Source of the DNA: H111-94 sp034436045
Lineage (GTDB): Bacteria; Chloroflexota; Ktedonobacteria; Ktedonobacterales; Ktedonobacteraceae
DNA length: 11,257 nt
Direction of reading: 5' to 3'
NCBI GenBank assembly: GCA_034436045.1
Contig: DAOTVZ010000206.1
Location: forward strand, 1 to 11,257
The notes beneath the pieces are model-generated. The model was given only the letters and a program-made list of their open reading frames with translations, did no database searches and was not told where the DNA came from. Made by a program: the position numbers and the translations under genes. Every line of letters begins with the position of its first letter. The stretch's first letter is position 1. This document shows positions 1 through 5,706 of this stretch, piece by piece.

Positions 1-103
1 GCTAACTGACGCGATAGGCAAGTTTTTTGAAATTATGCCCGAAGCCATCCATGTGAAGGTGAAATGTTCTCAACATTCTGTCAGACTCACGCTAATGAAA
101 AGG

Positions 104-122
104 GCAACTGTGACTCAGTTGC
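104..122. repeat. Perfect 7-bp hairpin upstream of the membrane protein
   Basis: GCAACTG, a 5-base spacer (TGACT) and CAGTTGC form a perfect inverted repeat about 65 bases before the start of the two-helix membrane protein. Read on the minus strand the stem is followed by CCTTTT, so it could be a weak terminator for leftward transcription. On the plus strand no T-run follows, and an operator is equally possible. No function is shown by the sequence. Confidence 0.35.
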
Positions 123-187
123 ATACCATCTATGGACTACCTCCTAATAGGCTACTGTGTACTACTTAATTAGACAAGGAGAGACAT

Positions 188-469
188 ATGTCAGATCAAA
201 AGCCTATCTTTACCAAACGCACGGTACAGTTGAACTTTCACATTCCTCTACCCCCCAAAAACTCTCCACAGCGGCTGCTTTTCGGTATATTTACATTATT
301 AGCCATCATTATTGGTTGGGGATCCGCTATTTATCACACTATAACTGCTCTTCATCCCAATATACCTTTAGCAGCGCTCTATATTATTATGCTTTTCATT
401 ACCCCGTGGCCATCTATATTCATTATTAGGGATGAATTACAGGCACGAAAATCGGATGACTCTGAATAG
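188..469 (+). CDS. Small two-helix membrane protein, unknown function
   Basis: This 93-residue protein is not recognised as a member of a named family. It has a polar, basic N-terminal tail (about residues 1-28), a hydrophobic helix at about 30-49 (LLFGIFTLLAIIIGW), a short loop, a second helix at about 60-80 and a charged C-terminal tail rich in Asp, Arg and Lys. That pattern predicts a hairpin-like inner-membrane protein with both ends on the same side, probably cytoplasmic. The ATG start is supported by AAGGAG at 176-181, six bases upstream. It stands alone: the next plausible gene on this strand is more than 500 bases downstream, so no operon context suggests a role. The existence of the gene is fairly well supported by the ribosome site and clean membrane topology; its function is unknown. 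Confidence 0.7.
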   Translation: MSDQKPIFTKRTVQLNFHIPLPPKNSPQRLLFGIFTLLAIIIGWGSAIYHTITALHPNIPLAALYIIMLFITPWPSIFIIRDELQARKSDDSE

Positions 470-853
470 GACACAACATATGTCATGCGATGTTCAACCA
501 TTGCTCACTTCATGGTAGGCGGGACAACCCGTCTTGTGATTGGATTCGTACACGCCGCCTTTTTTCAGACCGTTGATCGCTTACTTGATGTGGTTATTAG
601 ATTTTTCAAGCTCATGCGGTTCATTCCAACCTCGTTCTCTCAGTGACCGAATTAGCCGTGTAAGTTTCACCGGTTTATTTAGACAAAAGAGGGGAAGTAT
701 TTTCTATTGTAGTGGCATGTGCTAGCCTTAAAATGAACGGGATAACCGTTGAGGGACTCTTCATCCATCCCCCCATTTTCCCACTTCCTTGCAAAAGCCC
801 TAGCCATTATGTTATTTTATAACCAGTAATACAATATAGATGCGTCCACAGAA

Positions 854-869
854 ATCTTCGCGTGAAGAT
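854..869. repeat. 6-bp hairpin in the winged-helix gene leader
   Basis: ATCTTC and GAAGAT flank the four-base spacer GCGT as a perfect inverted repeat, 132 bases before the winged-helix start codon. It shares the CTTC/GAAG pairing theme with the larger palindrome at 900-922, so the two could be sites for one protein. This is inference only. Confidence 0.3.
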
Positions 870-899
870 AATGCTATGGCGACTTATCCTGCCTATAGA

Positions 900-922
900 T
901 TGCTTCATGGTGCCTGAAGCAA
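900..922. promoter_or_regulatory. 8-bp palindrome, possible operator before the winged-helix gene
   Basis: TTGCTTCA, a 7-base spacer and TGAAGCAA form a perfect inverted repeat ending 78 bases before the winged-helix ATG. A possible promoter overlaps it: TTGCTT at 900-905 as a weak -35 and TACGAT at 924-929 as -10, spaced by 18 bases. The palindrome would then fill the spacer between the promoter elements, a typical place for an operator. The promoter match is mediocre, so this is a candidate only. Confidence 0.35.
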
Positions 923-1000
923 ATACGATACCGATTATTACTGGAGAACACACGATTTTTGCCTTATTTCTTATGTAAATTATGAAAAAGGAGGGAATTC

Positions 1001-1351
1001 ATGCCATCCTATATCTCGCACTCAGAGCAATACTGGTATACCATCGGTTCCCATACAATTACCTATCATGAGCAGCAGAAGGGAATCTGTGTGGATCATC
1101 GGGTGGTACGATTAACATCCCTGCACATGAAACTGCTCAAACCACTGCTATCTGGTAAGCCGGTGGCTGATGTTTATCTGGTACGCCTGATTTATGAAAA
1201 TGCGTTCGTGCCAGCGGTTGTCAAAAATCTTGAGCGGCAGGTGCGAGAGATGAACGCTCGGCTGCAACCACATGGCTTGACTATCACGCGCGTTGCCAAA
1301 CGCGGCTTTCTGCTCACCGAGCTTCCTGACGAGATGGAGATGATGGATTAG
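1001..1351 (+). CDS. Stand-alone OmpR-type winged-helix DNA-binding protein
   Basis: A 116-residue protein whose middle and C-terminal part (about residues 37-108) follows the Trans_reg_C winged-helix pattern. VVRLTSLHMKLLKPLLSG matches the usual 'LT..E..LL..L' first helix. The stretch PAVVKNLERQVREMNARL matches the recognition helix that normally reads 'V..hI..LR.KL', and GLTITRVAKRGFLL matches the closing wing, which in the family reads 'I.TVRG.GY.L'. There is no receiver domain and no room for one; the first 36 residues instead look like short beta strands. The role is probably sequence-specific DNA binding not controlled by phosphorylation on the same chain. The start is secured by AAAAGGAGGG (985-994) six bases before ATG. 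It is a single gene, convergent with the FHA gene to its right. Family assignment rests on pattern recognition, with moderate certainty; its targets are unknown. Confidence 0.75.
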   Translation: MPSYISHSEQYWYTIGSHTITYHEQQKGICVDHRVVRLTSLHMKLLKPLLSGKPVADVYLVRLIYENAFVPAVVKNLERQVREMNARLQPHGLTITRVAKRGFLLTELPDEMEMMD

Positions 1352-1470
1352 CCGGTGCAATAAACAAGTAACGACGAATGTCAACTACCAATGTAGGGTA
1401 TACAACTACACAGGCACGATCTTATCGGCTTGATATTCAGACAAATTTATGCAAAGAAGGATAACAATCA

Positions 1471-1512
1471 ATGAAACTGTGGCATAGCTGCGAGAAGGCA
1501 TGGTATCTATGA
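1471..1512 (+). CDS. Possible 13-residue leader-like peptide
   Basis: A tiny frame encodes MKLWHSCEKAWYL and stops at TGA. AAGAAGGA (1454-1461) lies nine bases before the ATG. Two of its 13 residues are Trp, and its stop codon falls in the loop of the hairpin at 1496-1527, an arrangement like an attenuator leader. However, no biosynthetic gene follows on this strand: the next gene is the FHA gene in the opposite orientation. It may be chance or a remnant. Confidence 0.22.
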   Translation: MKLWHSCEKAWYL

Positions 1513-1545
1513 TAAGGTACCATGCCTCTTATGTTCTCTCGGCTA
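1485..1545. terminator. Strong hairpin in a convergent gap, possible two-way terminator
   Basis: AGGCATGGTA (1496-1505) and TACCATGCCT (1518-1527) pair perfectly over ten bases with a 12-base loop. An outer stem adds CGAGA/TCTCG (1491-1495 with 1537-1541) and TAGC/GCTA (1485-1488 with 1542-1545), with small bulges. It sits between the ends of the winged-helix gene and the FHA gene, which run toward each other, so a bidirectional terminator is likely. The missing clean T-run on either strand argues against a strong intrinsic terminator. Confidence 0.45.
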
Positions 1546-1554
1546 CACGTATGC

Positions 1555-2184
1555 CTACGCCGTTTTGAAGCGCAGCATAACGCGGCCCAGGCGCAGTTCG
1601 TCGTTGTCGTGGAGGGGCGTGGGGGTTTTGGGAGCGAGACGCTGGCGGTTCACGTAGGTGAAGTTGGTGCTGTTCTCGTCCTCGATCATGTATTGCCCGT
1701 TCTCCAGGAAGATGCGCGCGTGCATGCGTGAGACGCCGCCCTCTTCGCCGCCGTGCGGGGTCAGGTCAATGTCGGGATAGATGTTGCTAACGGCATCCTC
1801 GCGCCCGATGGTGACGCTATCCTTGCCGCTCAAGTCGAACTCCTGGTTATCGGCCTCTACGATCAGGCGGGCCGACATGGTGGGTGCAGCAACGACCGGC
1901 TGCGGTGTCATCGGGGCGGCTGTCGGAGCGGGCGCGGGCGCAGGTGCAGCGGCGGTGGCAACCGGTGCGCCTGCCAGCAGGCTCTGACCGCAGTTCGAGC
2001 AGAAAGCCTCGCCAGCCGGATTTGTGGCTCCACAGGATGGGCAGGTAATCGTACCGCCGCTAGTCGCCGGAGCGGGTGCTGGCGCGGTAGCTACAGCAGG
2101 TGCAGCATTCAGTGGCTCGCCACATTCGTCGCAGAAAGCCGAGCCATCGGGATTCTCGTGACCAAGTGAACACCTGATTGACAT
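1555..2184 (-). CDS. Double zinc-ribbon FHA-domain protein
   Basis: A 209-residue cytoplasmic protein that should bind phosphothreonine peptides, the reader of the kinase/phosphatase cluster. The N-terminus has two zinc-ribbon knuckles: C5, H9, C18, C21 (the second ligand is His in a C-x3-H arrangement) and C48, C51, C62, C65. Ala/Pro-rich linkers separate them from an FHA domain at about 105-207. FHA landmarks are visible: G127-R128, the S152-R-M-H155 motif and N174 in STNFTYVN. The usual Gly after this Asn is Phe175. ATG is preceded by AAGGA at nine bases. It is last in the five-gene minus-strand series, 129 bases after the VWA gene; TATAGT in that gap may be a -10, but no good -35 goes with it. 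Family assignment is firm; the partners are inferred from neighbourhood. Confidence 0.93.
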   Translation of the reverse strand: MSIRCSLGHENPDGSAFCDECGEPLNAAPAVATAPAPAPATSGGTITCPSCGATNPAGEAFCSNCGQSLLAGAPVATAAAPAPAPAPTAAPMTPQPVVAAPTMSARLIVEADNQEFDLSGKDSVTIGREDAVSNIYPDIDLTPHGGEEGGVSRMHARIFLENGQYMIEDENSTNFTYVNRQRLAPKTPTPLHDNDELRLGRVMLRFKTA

Positions 2185-2313
2185 CGTTTTGTATCCTTTC
2201 TTGAGTCGTAGGGCGGGGGCAAGGCGAGCGCGAAGACCGTTCCTACTATATCTCGTGCAGGATAGGGGTGACCCTCGCAGCCGCCCTGCTTCCTACCCCC
2301 TGTCTCTCATCTA

Positions 2314-3552
2314 TTATGGTAGTATATCGTCTAAGCGTTGCGTGAGTTTGCGTGTTTTATTGCCGATAGATTTGATCTGCTCTTGTGAAACTTGCTGACC
2401 CCGATTCATCTGTTCAAGGGCCTGTTGCGTCTCCTCGTCCAGGACACGGGTGACGTTGGGGGCCAGGCGTGTTGTAACTTTGCCGGTGCGCTTGTATTCG
2501 TCCAACACGCGCGTGACCAGACGGTTGGCGTTGGCCTTCTCGGCAAAGTTCATCACCAGCGCGTTGACCTGTGAGGCCAGATTGGCGTCGTTGGTGAAAG
2601 TTACTTTGATCTCGTCGCGCACACGCTCACCGATCAGGTTAGCGATGGGCACGTCATAGCTCAACTCGGCCTGCGCGATGCGGAAGAGGCCCGCCGGGCG
2701 AGGATCAATCATCAACTCGACCAGCACGGACTGCGGCGTATCTTTCTCCAGATCGCCCAGGGGTACCACCACCTGGCGGTCTGAGAGTGCCGACGGATCA
2801 ACATCGCGGATCAGTGGTAGCACCTTGACGGCCTTGCGCGGCGTGACGCCGGTGGGCAGGCGCAGCGTCAGGACGGCGTTGCGCACGGCAACGGCGACAG
2901 CGCTCTGATACTGCTGCTGGAAGATGCTCATGGCATCGCTGGGATTGCGAATGAACTCGGAGGGGTTGCCGCCGCTGAGGGTGCCGATGTCGTCGAGCAG
3001 AGCCTCATCCCAGTCCTGGCCGATGCCCAGCGTCGAGATGGTCACGCCCTGCGCAGCGGCCTCTCTGGCCAGCATACGGCATTTCTGTGTGTCGCCGTAG
3101 GTCACGCCGTCGGTGAGGAGAATCATGCGTTTGACGGCGTTGGGAATATTCCAGCGGCGCAGTTCATTGAGGCCAAGCTCCATGCCGAGCGACATCGTGG
3201 TGCCCCCGGCATCCTGAATGCGATCAATGGCGGCCTTCATGCCGGGTTTGTCATTGGCGGGCATGGAAGGGATAATCACCTGCGCGGTATCGTCGAAGAT
3301 CACGACCGAGATGTAGTCGGTGGGTTCCAGGTTGTCGATGACGGTCTTGACGGCCTCGCGCACATTATAGAGCTTCGCGCCTTTCATCGAGCCGGAATGG
3401 TCAATCACCAGCGCAACGTTCAATGGCATGCGCACCTGTGCCATGACATCGGTAGTTTTGGCTTCCAGTAAAACATATGCGAGCTGGCTGCCACCAGTGA
3501 CCGGCATGTAGTCCTTCCCCAACTGGTGTGTCAGCGTTACCTCTCCGGGCAT
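2314..3552 (-). CDS. VWA-domain protein with intact MIDAS
   Basis: A 412-residue cytoplasmic protein without signal peptide or membrane segment. A short beta-rich N-terminus (1-44) precedes a von Willebrand A domain at about 45-220. The metal site is complete: D51-x-S53-x-S55 in VIDHSGSMKG, T118 or T119 in GGTT, and D148 in LLTDG. Residues about 225-335 look like a beta sandwich (alternating hydrophobic strands), followed by a helical, charged tail (336-412) with several Thr-x-Arg/Lys-Leu motifs. VWA domains of this kind bind Mg2+ and mediate protein contacts; in TerY-P triads a VWA protein is encoded with a PP2C phosphatase and a kinase, as here. The start is supported by AAAGGAG nine bases upstream. 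It follows the zinc-ribbon PP2C gene by 75 bases, with its own likely promoter in that gap. It could be a scaffold or a kinase substrate; which one is inference. Confidence 0.92.
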   Translation of the reverse strand: MPGEVTLTHQLGKDYMPVTGGSQLAYVLLEAKTTDVMAQVRMPLNVALVIDHSGSMKGAKLYNVREAVKTVIDNLEPTDYISVVIFDDTAQVIIPSMPANDKPGMKAAIDRIQDAGGTTMSLGMELGLNELRRWNIPNAVKRMILLTDGVTYGDTQKCRMLAREAAAQGVTISTLGIGQDWDEALLDDIGTLSGGNPSEFIRNPSDAMSIFQQQYQSAVAVAVRNAVLTLRLPTGVTPRKAVKVLPLIRDVDPSALSDRQVVVPLGDLEKDTPQSVLVELMIDPRPAGLFRIAQAELSYDVPIANLIGERVRDEIKVTFTNDANLASQVNALVMNFAEKANANRLVTRVLDEYKRTGKVTTRLAPNVTRVLDEETQQALEQMNRGQQVSQEQIKSIGNKTRKLTQRLDDILP

Positions 3553-3568
3553 AACTGTGTACTCCTTT

Positions 3569-3613
3569 CGTGTTCGGCTTGCTCTAGTATATCATGTGTA
3601 TCATGCGAACACG
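3569..3613. promoter_or_regulatory. 8-bp inverted repeat flanking the VWA promoter
   Basis: CGTGTTCG (3569-3576) and CGAACACG (3606-3613) are exact reverse complements 29 bases apart. Between them lies the extended -10 of the VWA gene. The centres are 37 bases apart, about three and a half helical turns. This suits either paired operator half-sites or a hairpin in a longer transcript from the gene upstream. The binding protein is unknown. Confidence 0.4.
3586..3594 (-). promoter_or_regulatory. Extended -10 promoter for the VWA gene
   Basis: Read on the minus strand the site is TGATATACT, a TGn-TATACT extended -10, about 34 bases before the VWA start codon. No good -35 hexamer is seen 17 bases upstream, which an extended -10 can tolerate. 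It would let the VWA and FHA genes be transcribed apart from the phosphatase and kinase genes. Confidence 0.45.
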
Positions 3614-3627
3614 TCTGTAATCCTTGA

Positions 3628-5484
3628 TTACCCACGCACAAAAACGACGACGGCGCTGATATTATCCTCTCCACCATTGGCGTTGGCGGCTTCAATGAGT
3701 CGCGTGCAAGCCGTCTGTGGGTCTGGCGCGTTCATGAGTATCTCGGTTATCTGTGGATTGCGCACCATCTCCCACAGGCCATCGCAGCAACTGAGTAAGA
3801 TGTCGCCGGGATGTAGTTGCTGCTTGAAATCATCGATCTGCACATTGGGCTTATCTCCCAGACTGCGGAAAATCTGGCTGCGCTGTGGATGCGTATAGAT
3901 GTCATCCGGCTCAATCAGGCCACTGGCAACCAGTTGACTGACCAGCGAGTGATCGTTTGTGAGCTGGTACAGCTTTCCGTCTCGTAACATATACGTTCGA
4001 CTGTCGCCAACGTTGATAATATACGCATGCTCGCCCACGATCATGAAGCCAGTGACGGTCGAACCCTTATCGGTCTTGTTGCGCTGATTATCCTGGCATA
4101 ACGCCAGGTTGGCATCCTGGATTGCACCTTTGAGTGTCTCGACCAACTCGTCTTCCGACAATGTCTTTGGCGGCTCGCCCGCTTTCTCAGCCGCCAGAGG
4201 CTCCATCAGAAGGGCGCGTGTGAGGCGCTCGGCAATGACGTTGATGGTCATGCGACTGGCCCCCTGGCCATCATCGTGCCCCCCCATGCCATCGGCAACA
4301 ATGAAGACGCCGACCGGCGAGGAGATAGATTCGTGGACGCGCTGCAATTGCAATAGAAGGGTACTATCTTCGTTAGGGTCGCCGCGTCGCATCAAGCCAG
4401 CATCCGAATCGGTCGCGGCCAGCAGATGGACGCCATTGGGGAAGAGCGGCTGCGAGATTTGTGGCTGCTCGATCACATAGGTATGGCCCTGCTCGACAAA
4501 GGTATTGATAATCTGGCCAAGCAGCACATGCGCGTCGTCGCCCGTGCTGGTCGCATCGTACTCGTGCATAGTGTACTCGATATTCAGCAGTTCGGCCCCG
4601 CAATCGATGCAGAACTCATCGCCCTCGGCGTTTTGTTCCGAGCCACAGTTCCAGCAGCGTTGATAGCCCTGGCGATCCACCACCTGATAGACGTGTTCAT
4701 GCTCCTCACTGTTAACAAGCTGCAAAACCTCGTAGCGCTCGTTGACGGTAGTACCAGCCGACAGCGTCGGGAAGGCGCTCTGACTCTCCTGCGCCTCGGT
4801 CTCCTCGGCGGGCTGTGCTACCGTTTCCAGCTCCTGGCTCACCGACTCCGGCGCGATCTCCTCTTCGACCTCTTCATGCTCGCCAGGAACTGCCGTCCTG
4901 TCTTCATGCGCCACCTCATCCTGTACATGCGTTCTCTCACCCTCTTCGTGAGTCGCCTCGTCCACCTCTTCGGGACGTGATGCATCACGCTCTCTCTCTT
5001 CTGCCTCGTCCGAGGCGGGTTCGGCGAGGGCTGCGTTGATAGCATCGCCAGGAATGCTGGCGGTTGGTTGATCTTCGATATCCACCGTCTGTGCAACCTC
5101 TGATGACCAGTGGCGCGAGCGGTAGCTGGCGATTTCTTCGGGAGTTAGCACCAGCGTGGGGGCCTGGCTGATATCTTCTATGGTCGCCTCGCTGCCATTC
5201 GCTGTCCCCGGCTCTTGTGCCTGCGTTTGTACTTGCTGTCCTTCCGTTGCTACCGCTTCGGCTTGAGCAATTTGCGGTGTTGTGGCCTCTACTTCAATCG
5301 GCGTGGGCGATGGCACTGGTGAGGCACTCTGAGGCTGCGCGGTCTCCGCCGTTGCTGTTGCCACAGCGGACGGCCTGACCGATTCAGCTTGCGGTTGCGC
5401 TTGAGCGGCTGTCAAGGGGCGACCGCACCCTTTACAGAAGCGAGCATTTTCACGATTTTCTGTATGACATGACGGACAGAGCAT
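3628..5484 (-). CDS. Zinc-ribbon PP2C phosphatase with kinase-N-lobe-like segment
   Basis: A 618-residue protein phosphatase expected to remove phosphate from Ser/Thr residues set by the neighbouring kinase. Order of parts: zinc ribbon (C3, C6, C17, C20); a long Ala/Gln- then Glu-rich, probably disordered stretch (about 25-240); a segment at 241-269 that follows the kinase N-lobe beginning; a second zinc ribbon (C277, C280, C292, C295); a stretch at 319-339 resembling kinase strands beta4-beta5; and a PP2C domain (about 356-618). PP2C metal ligands are present: D373 in RGDPNED, D398-G399 in VADGMGG, D568 in CCDGLWEM and D607-N608 in GGEDN. I chose the ATG at 5484 because GAAGGAGGG (5489-5497) lies just before it; the in-frame TTG at 5499 overlaps that site. 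No membrane segment. It lies 222 bases after the kinase gene, across a palindrome-rich gap. Confidence 0.93.
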   Translation of the reverse strand: MLCPSCHTENRENARFCKGCGRPLTAAQAQPQAESVRPSAVATATAETAQPQSASPVPSPTPIEVEATTPQIAQAEAVATEGQQVQTQAQEPGTANGSEATIEDISQAPTLVLTPEEIASYRSRHWSSEVAQTVDIEDQPTASIPGDAINAALAEPASDEAEERERDASRPEEVDEATHEEGERTHVQDEVAHEDRTAVPGEHEEVEEEIAPESVSQELETVAQPAEETEAQESQSAFPTLSAGTTVNERYEVLQLVNSEEHEHVYQVVDRQGYQRCWNCGSEQNAEGDEFCIDCGAELLNIEYTMHEYDATSTGDDAHVLLGQIINTFVEQGHTYVIEQPQISQPLFPNGVHLLAATDSDAGLMRRGDPNEDSTLLLQLQRVHESISSPVGVFIVADGMGGHDDGQGASRMTINVIAERLTRALLMEPLAAEKAGEPPKTLSEDELVETLKGAIQDANLALCQDNQRNKTDKGSTVTGFMIVGEHAYIINVGDSRTYMLRDGKLYQLTNDHSLVSQLVASGLIEPDDIYTHPQRSQIFRSLGDKPNVQIDDFKQQLHPGDILLSCCDGLWEMVRNPQITEILMNAPDPQTACTRLIEAANANGGEDNISAVVVFVRG

Positions 5485-5488
5485 TCTG

Positions 5489-5497
5489 CCCTCCTTC
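5489..5497 (-). promoter_or_regulatory. Ribosome binding site that fixes the zinc-ribbon PP2C start
   Basis: GAAGGAGGG on the minus strand ends four bases before the ATG at 5484, with GGAGG five bases from it. An alternative in-frame TTG at 5499 begins two bases upstream of this site and would have the site inside its own coding sequence, so the ATG giving MLCPSC is preferred. Confidence 0.85.
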
Positions 5498-5550
5498 AAA
5501 GTGTTGTGTTATTCCAAATGATCAACTATGAATTTTCCCCATCGCCGTAG

Positions 5551-5570
5551 GGGCGTGATTGATCACGCCC
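5551..5570. repeat. Perfect 9-2-9 palindrome, copy A
   Basis: GGGCGTGAT and ATCACGCCC flank a TG dinucleotide. With its flank (CCGTAG on the left) it matches, in reverse orientation, the copy at 11025-11044, which is flanked by CCTATGG. It lies between the kinase gene and the zinc-ribbon PP2C gene, so any transcript joining them would carry it as a hairpin. It looks like a REP-type dispersed repeat; mobility is not shown. Confidence 0.7.
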
Positions 5571-5595
5571 TGGGAGCAGAGCCACGAGCGAGCGG

Positions 5596-5606
5596 GGCGA
5601 ATCGCC
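5596..5606. repeat. Short GGCGA-A-TCGCC palindrome
   Basis: A 5-1-5 inverted repeat 25 bases from palindrome copy A. Its GCGA/TCGC arms echo the other palindromes in the window, notably GCGAT-GT-ATCGC at 10999-11010, suggesting that the whole 5546-5690 stretch is assembled from related repeat pieces. Confidence 0.35.
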
Positions 5607-5661
5607 GAGTTCGACGGTCACAATTCATCATTACTCCCTGGAAACGCCTCGACGGGCCAGC

Positions 5662-5683
5662 GGGGTGTGATGAAGCACGTCCC
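5662..5683. repeat. Degenerate copy of the GTGAT-type palindrome
   Basis: GGGGTGTGAT and AGCACGTCCC flank GA. Compared with copy A, two changed pairs are G-T wobbles and one is a true mismatch, so an RNA stem would still form. It probably derives from the same repeat family as 5551-5570. Confidence 0.45.
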
Positions 5684-5706
5684 GACGGAGATAGGATTAT
5701 GGTAGT

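Larger units (their letters stand above)
470..1000. other. Long intergenic stretch without a convincing gene
   Basis: No open frame here has both a ribosome binding site and a protein-like composition. The longest candidate (540-725, plus) starts with TTG, lacks a Shine-Dalgarno sequence and gives an unremarkable peptide. What can be seen is a set of small hairpins: GGCGGG/CCCGTC with an ACAA loop (518-533), AACGG/CCGTT (736-750), ATCTTC/GAAGAT with a GCGT loop (854-869), and TTGCTTCA/TGAAGCAA (900-922). The last two lie in the leader region of the winged-helix gene. The rest is AT-rich DNA that may be eroded coding sequence. Confidence 0.5.

Noticed and set aside
128..145. Minus-strand AGGAGG followed by a 10-codon frame over the hairpin at 104-122
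   Set aside because: The frame is very short and no gene follows on that strand within the window.
2..169. Open frame from the left edge to TAA at 167-169, possibly the end of an upstream gene
   Set aside because: It is only 55 codons, matches no family I recognise and contains a perfect hairpin; an open run of this length is not unusual by chance.
540..725. 61-codon plus-strand frame in the intergenic region
   Set aside because: TTG start, no ribosome binding site and no family resemblance.
4426..4980. 184-codon plus-strand frame antisense to the zinc-ribbon PP2C
   Set aside because: Mirror frame of a GC-biased gene with clear domains; no start signal.
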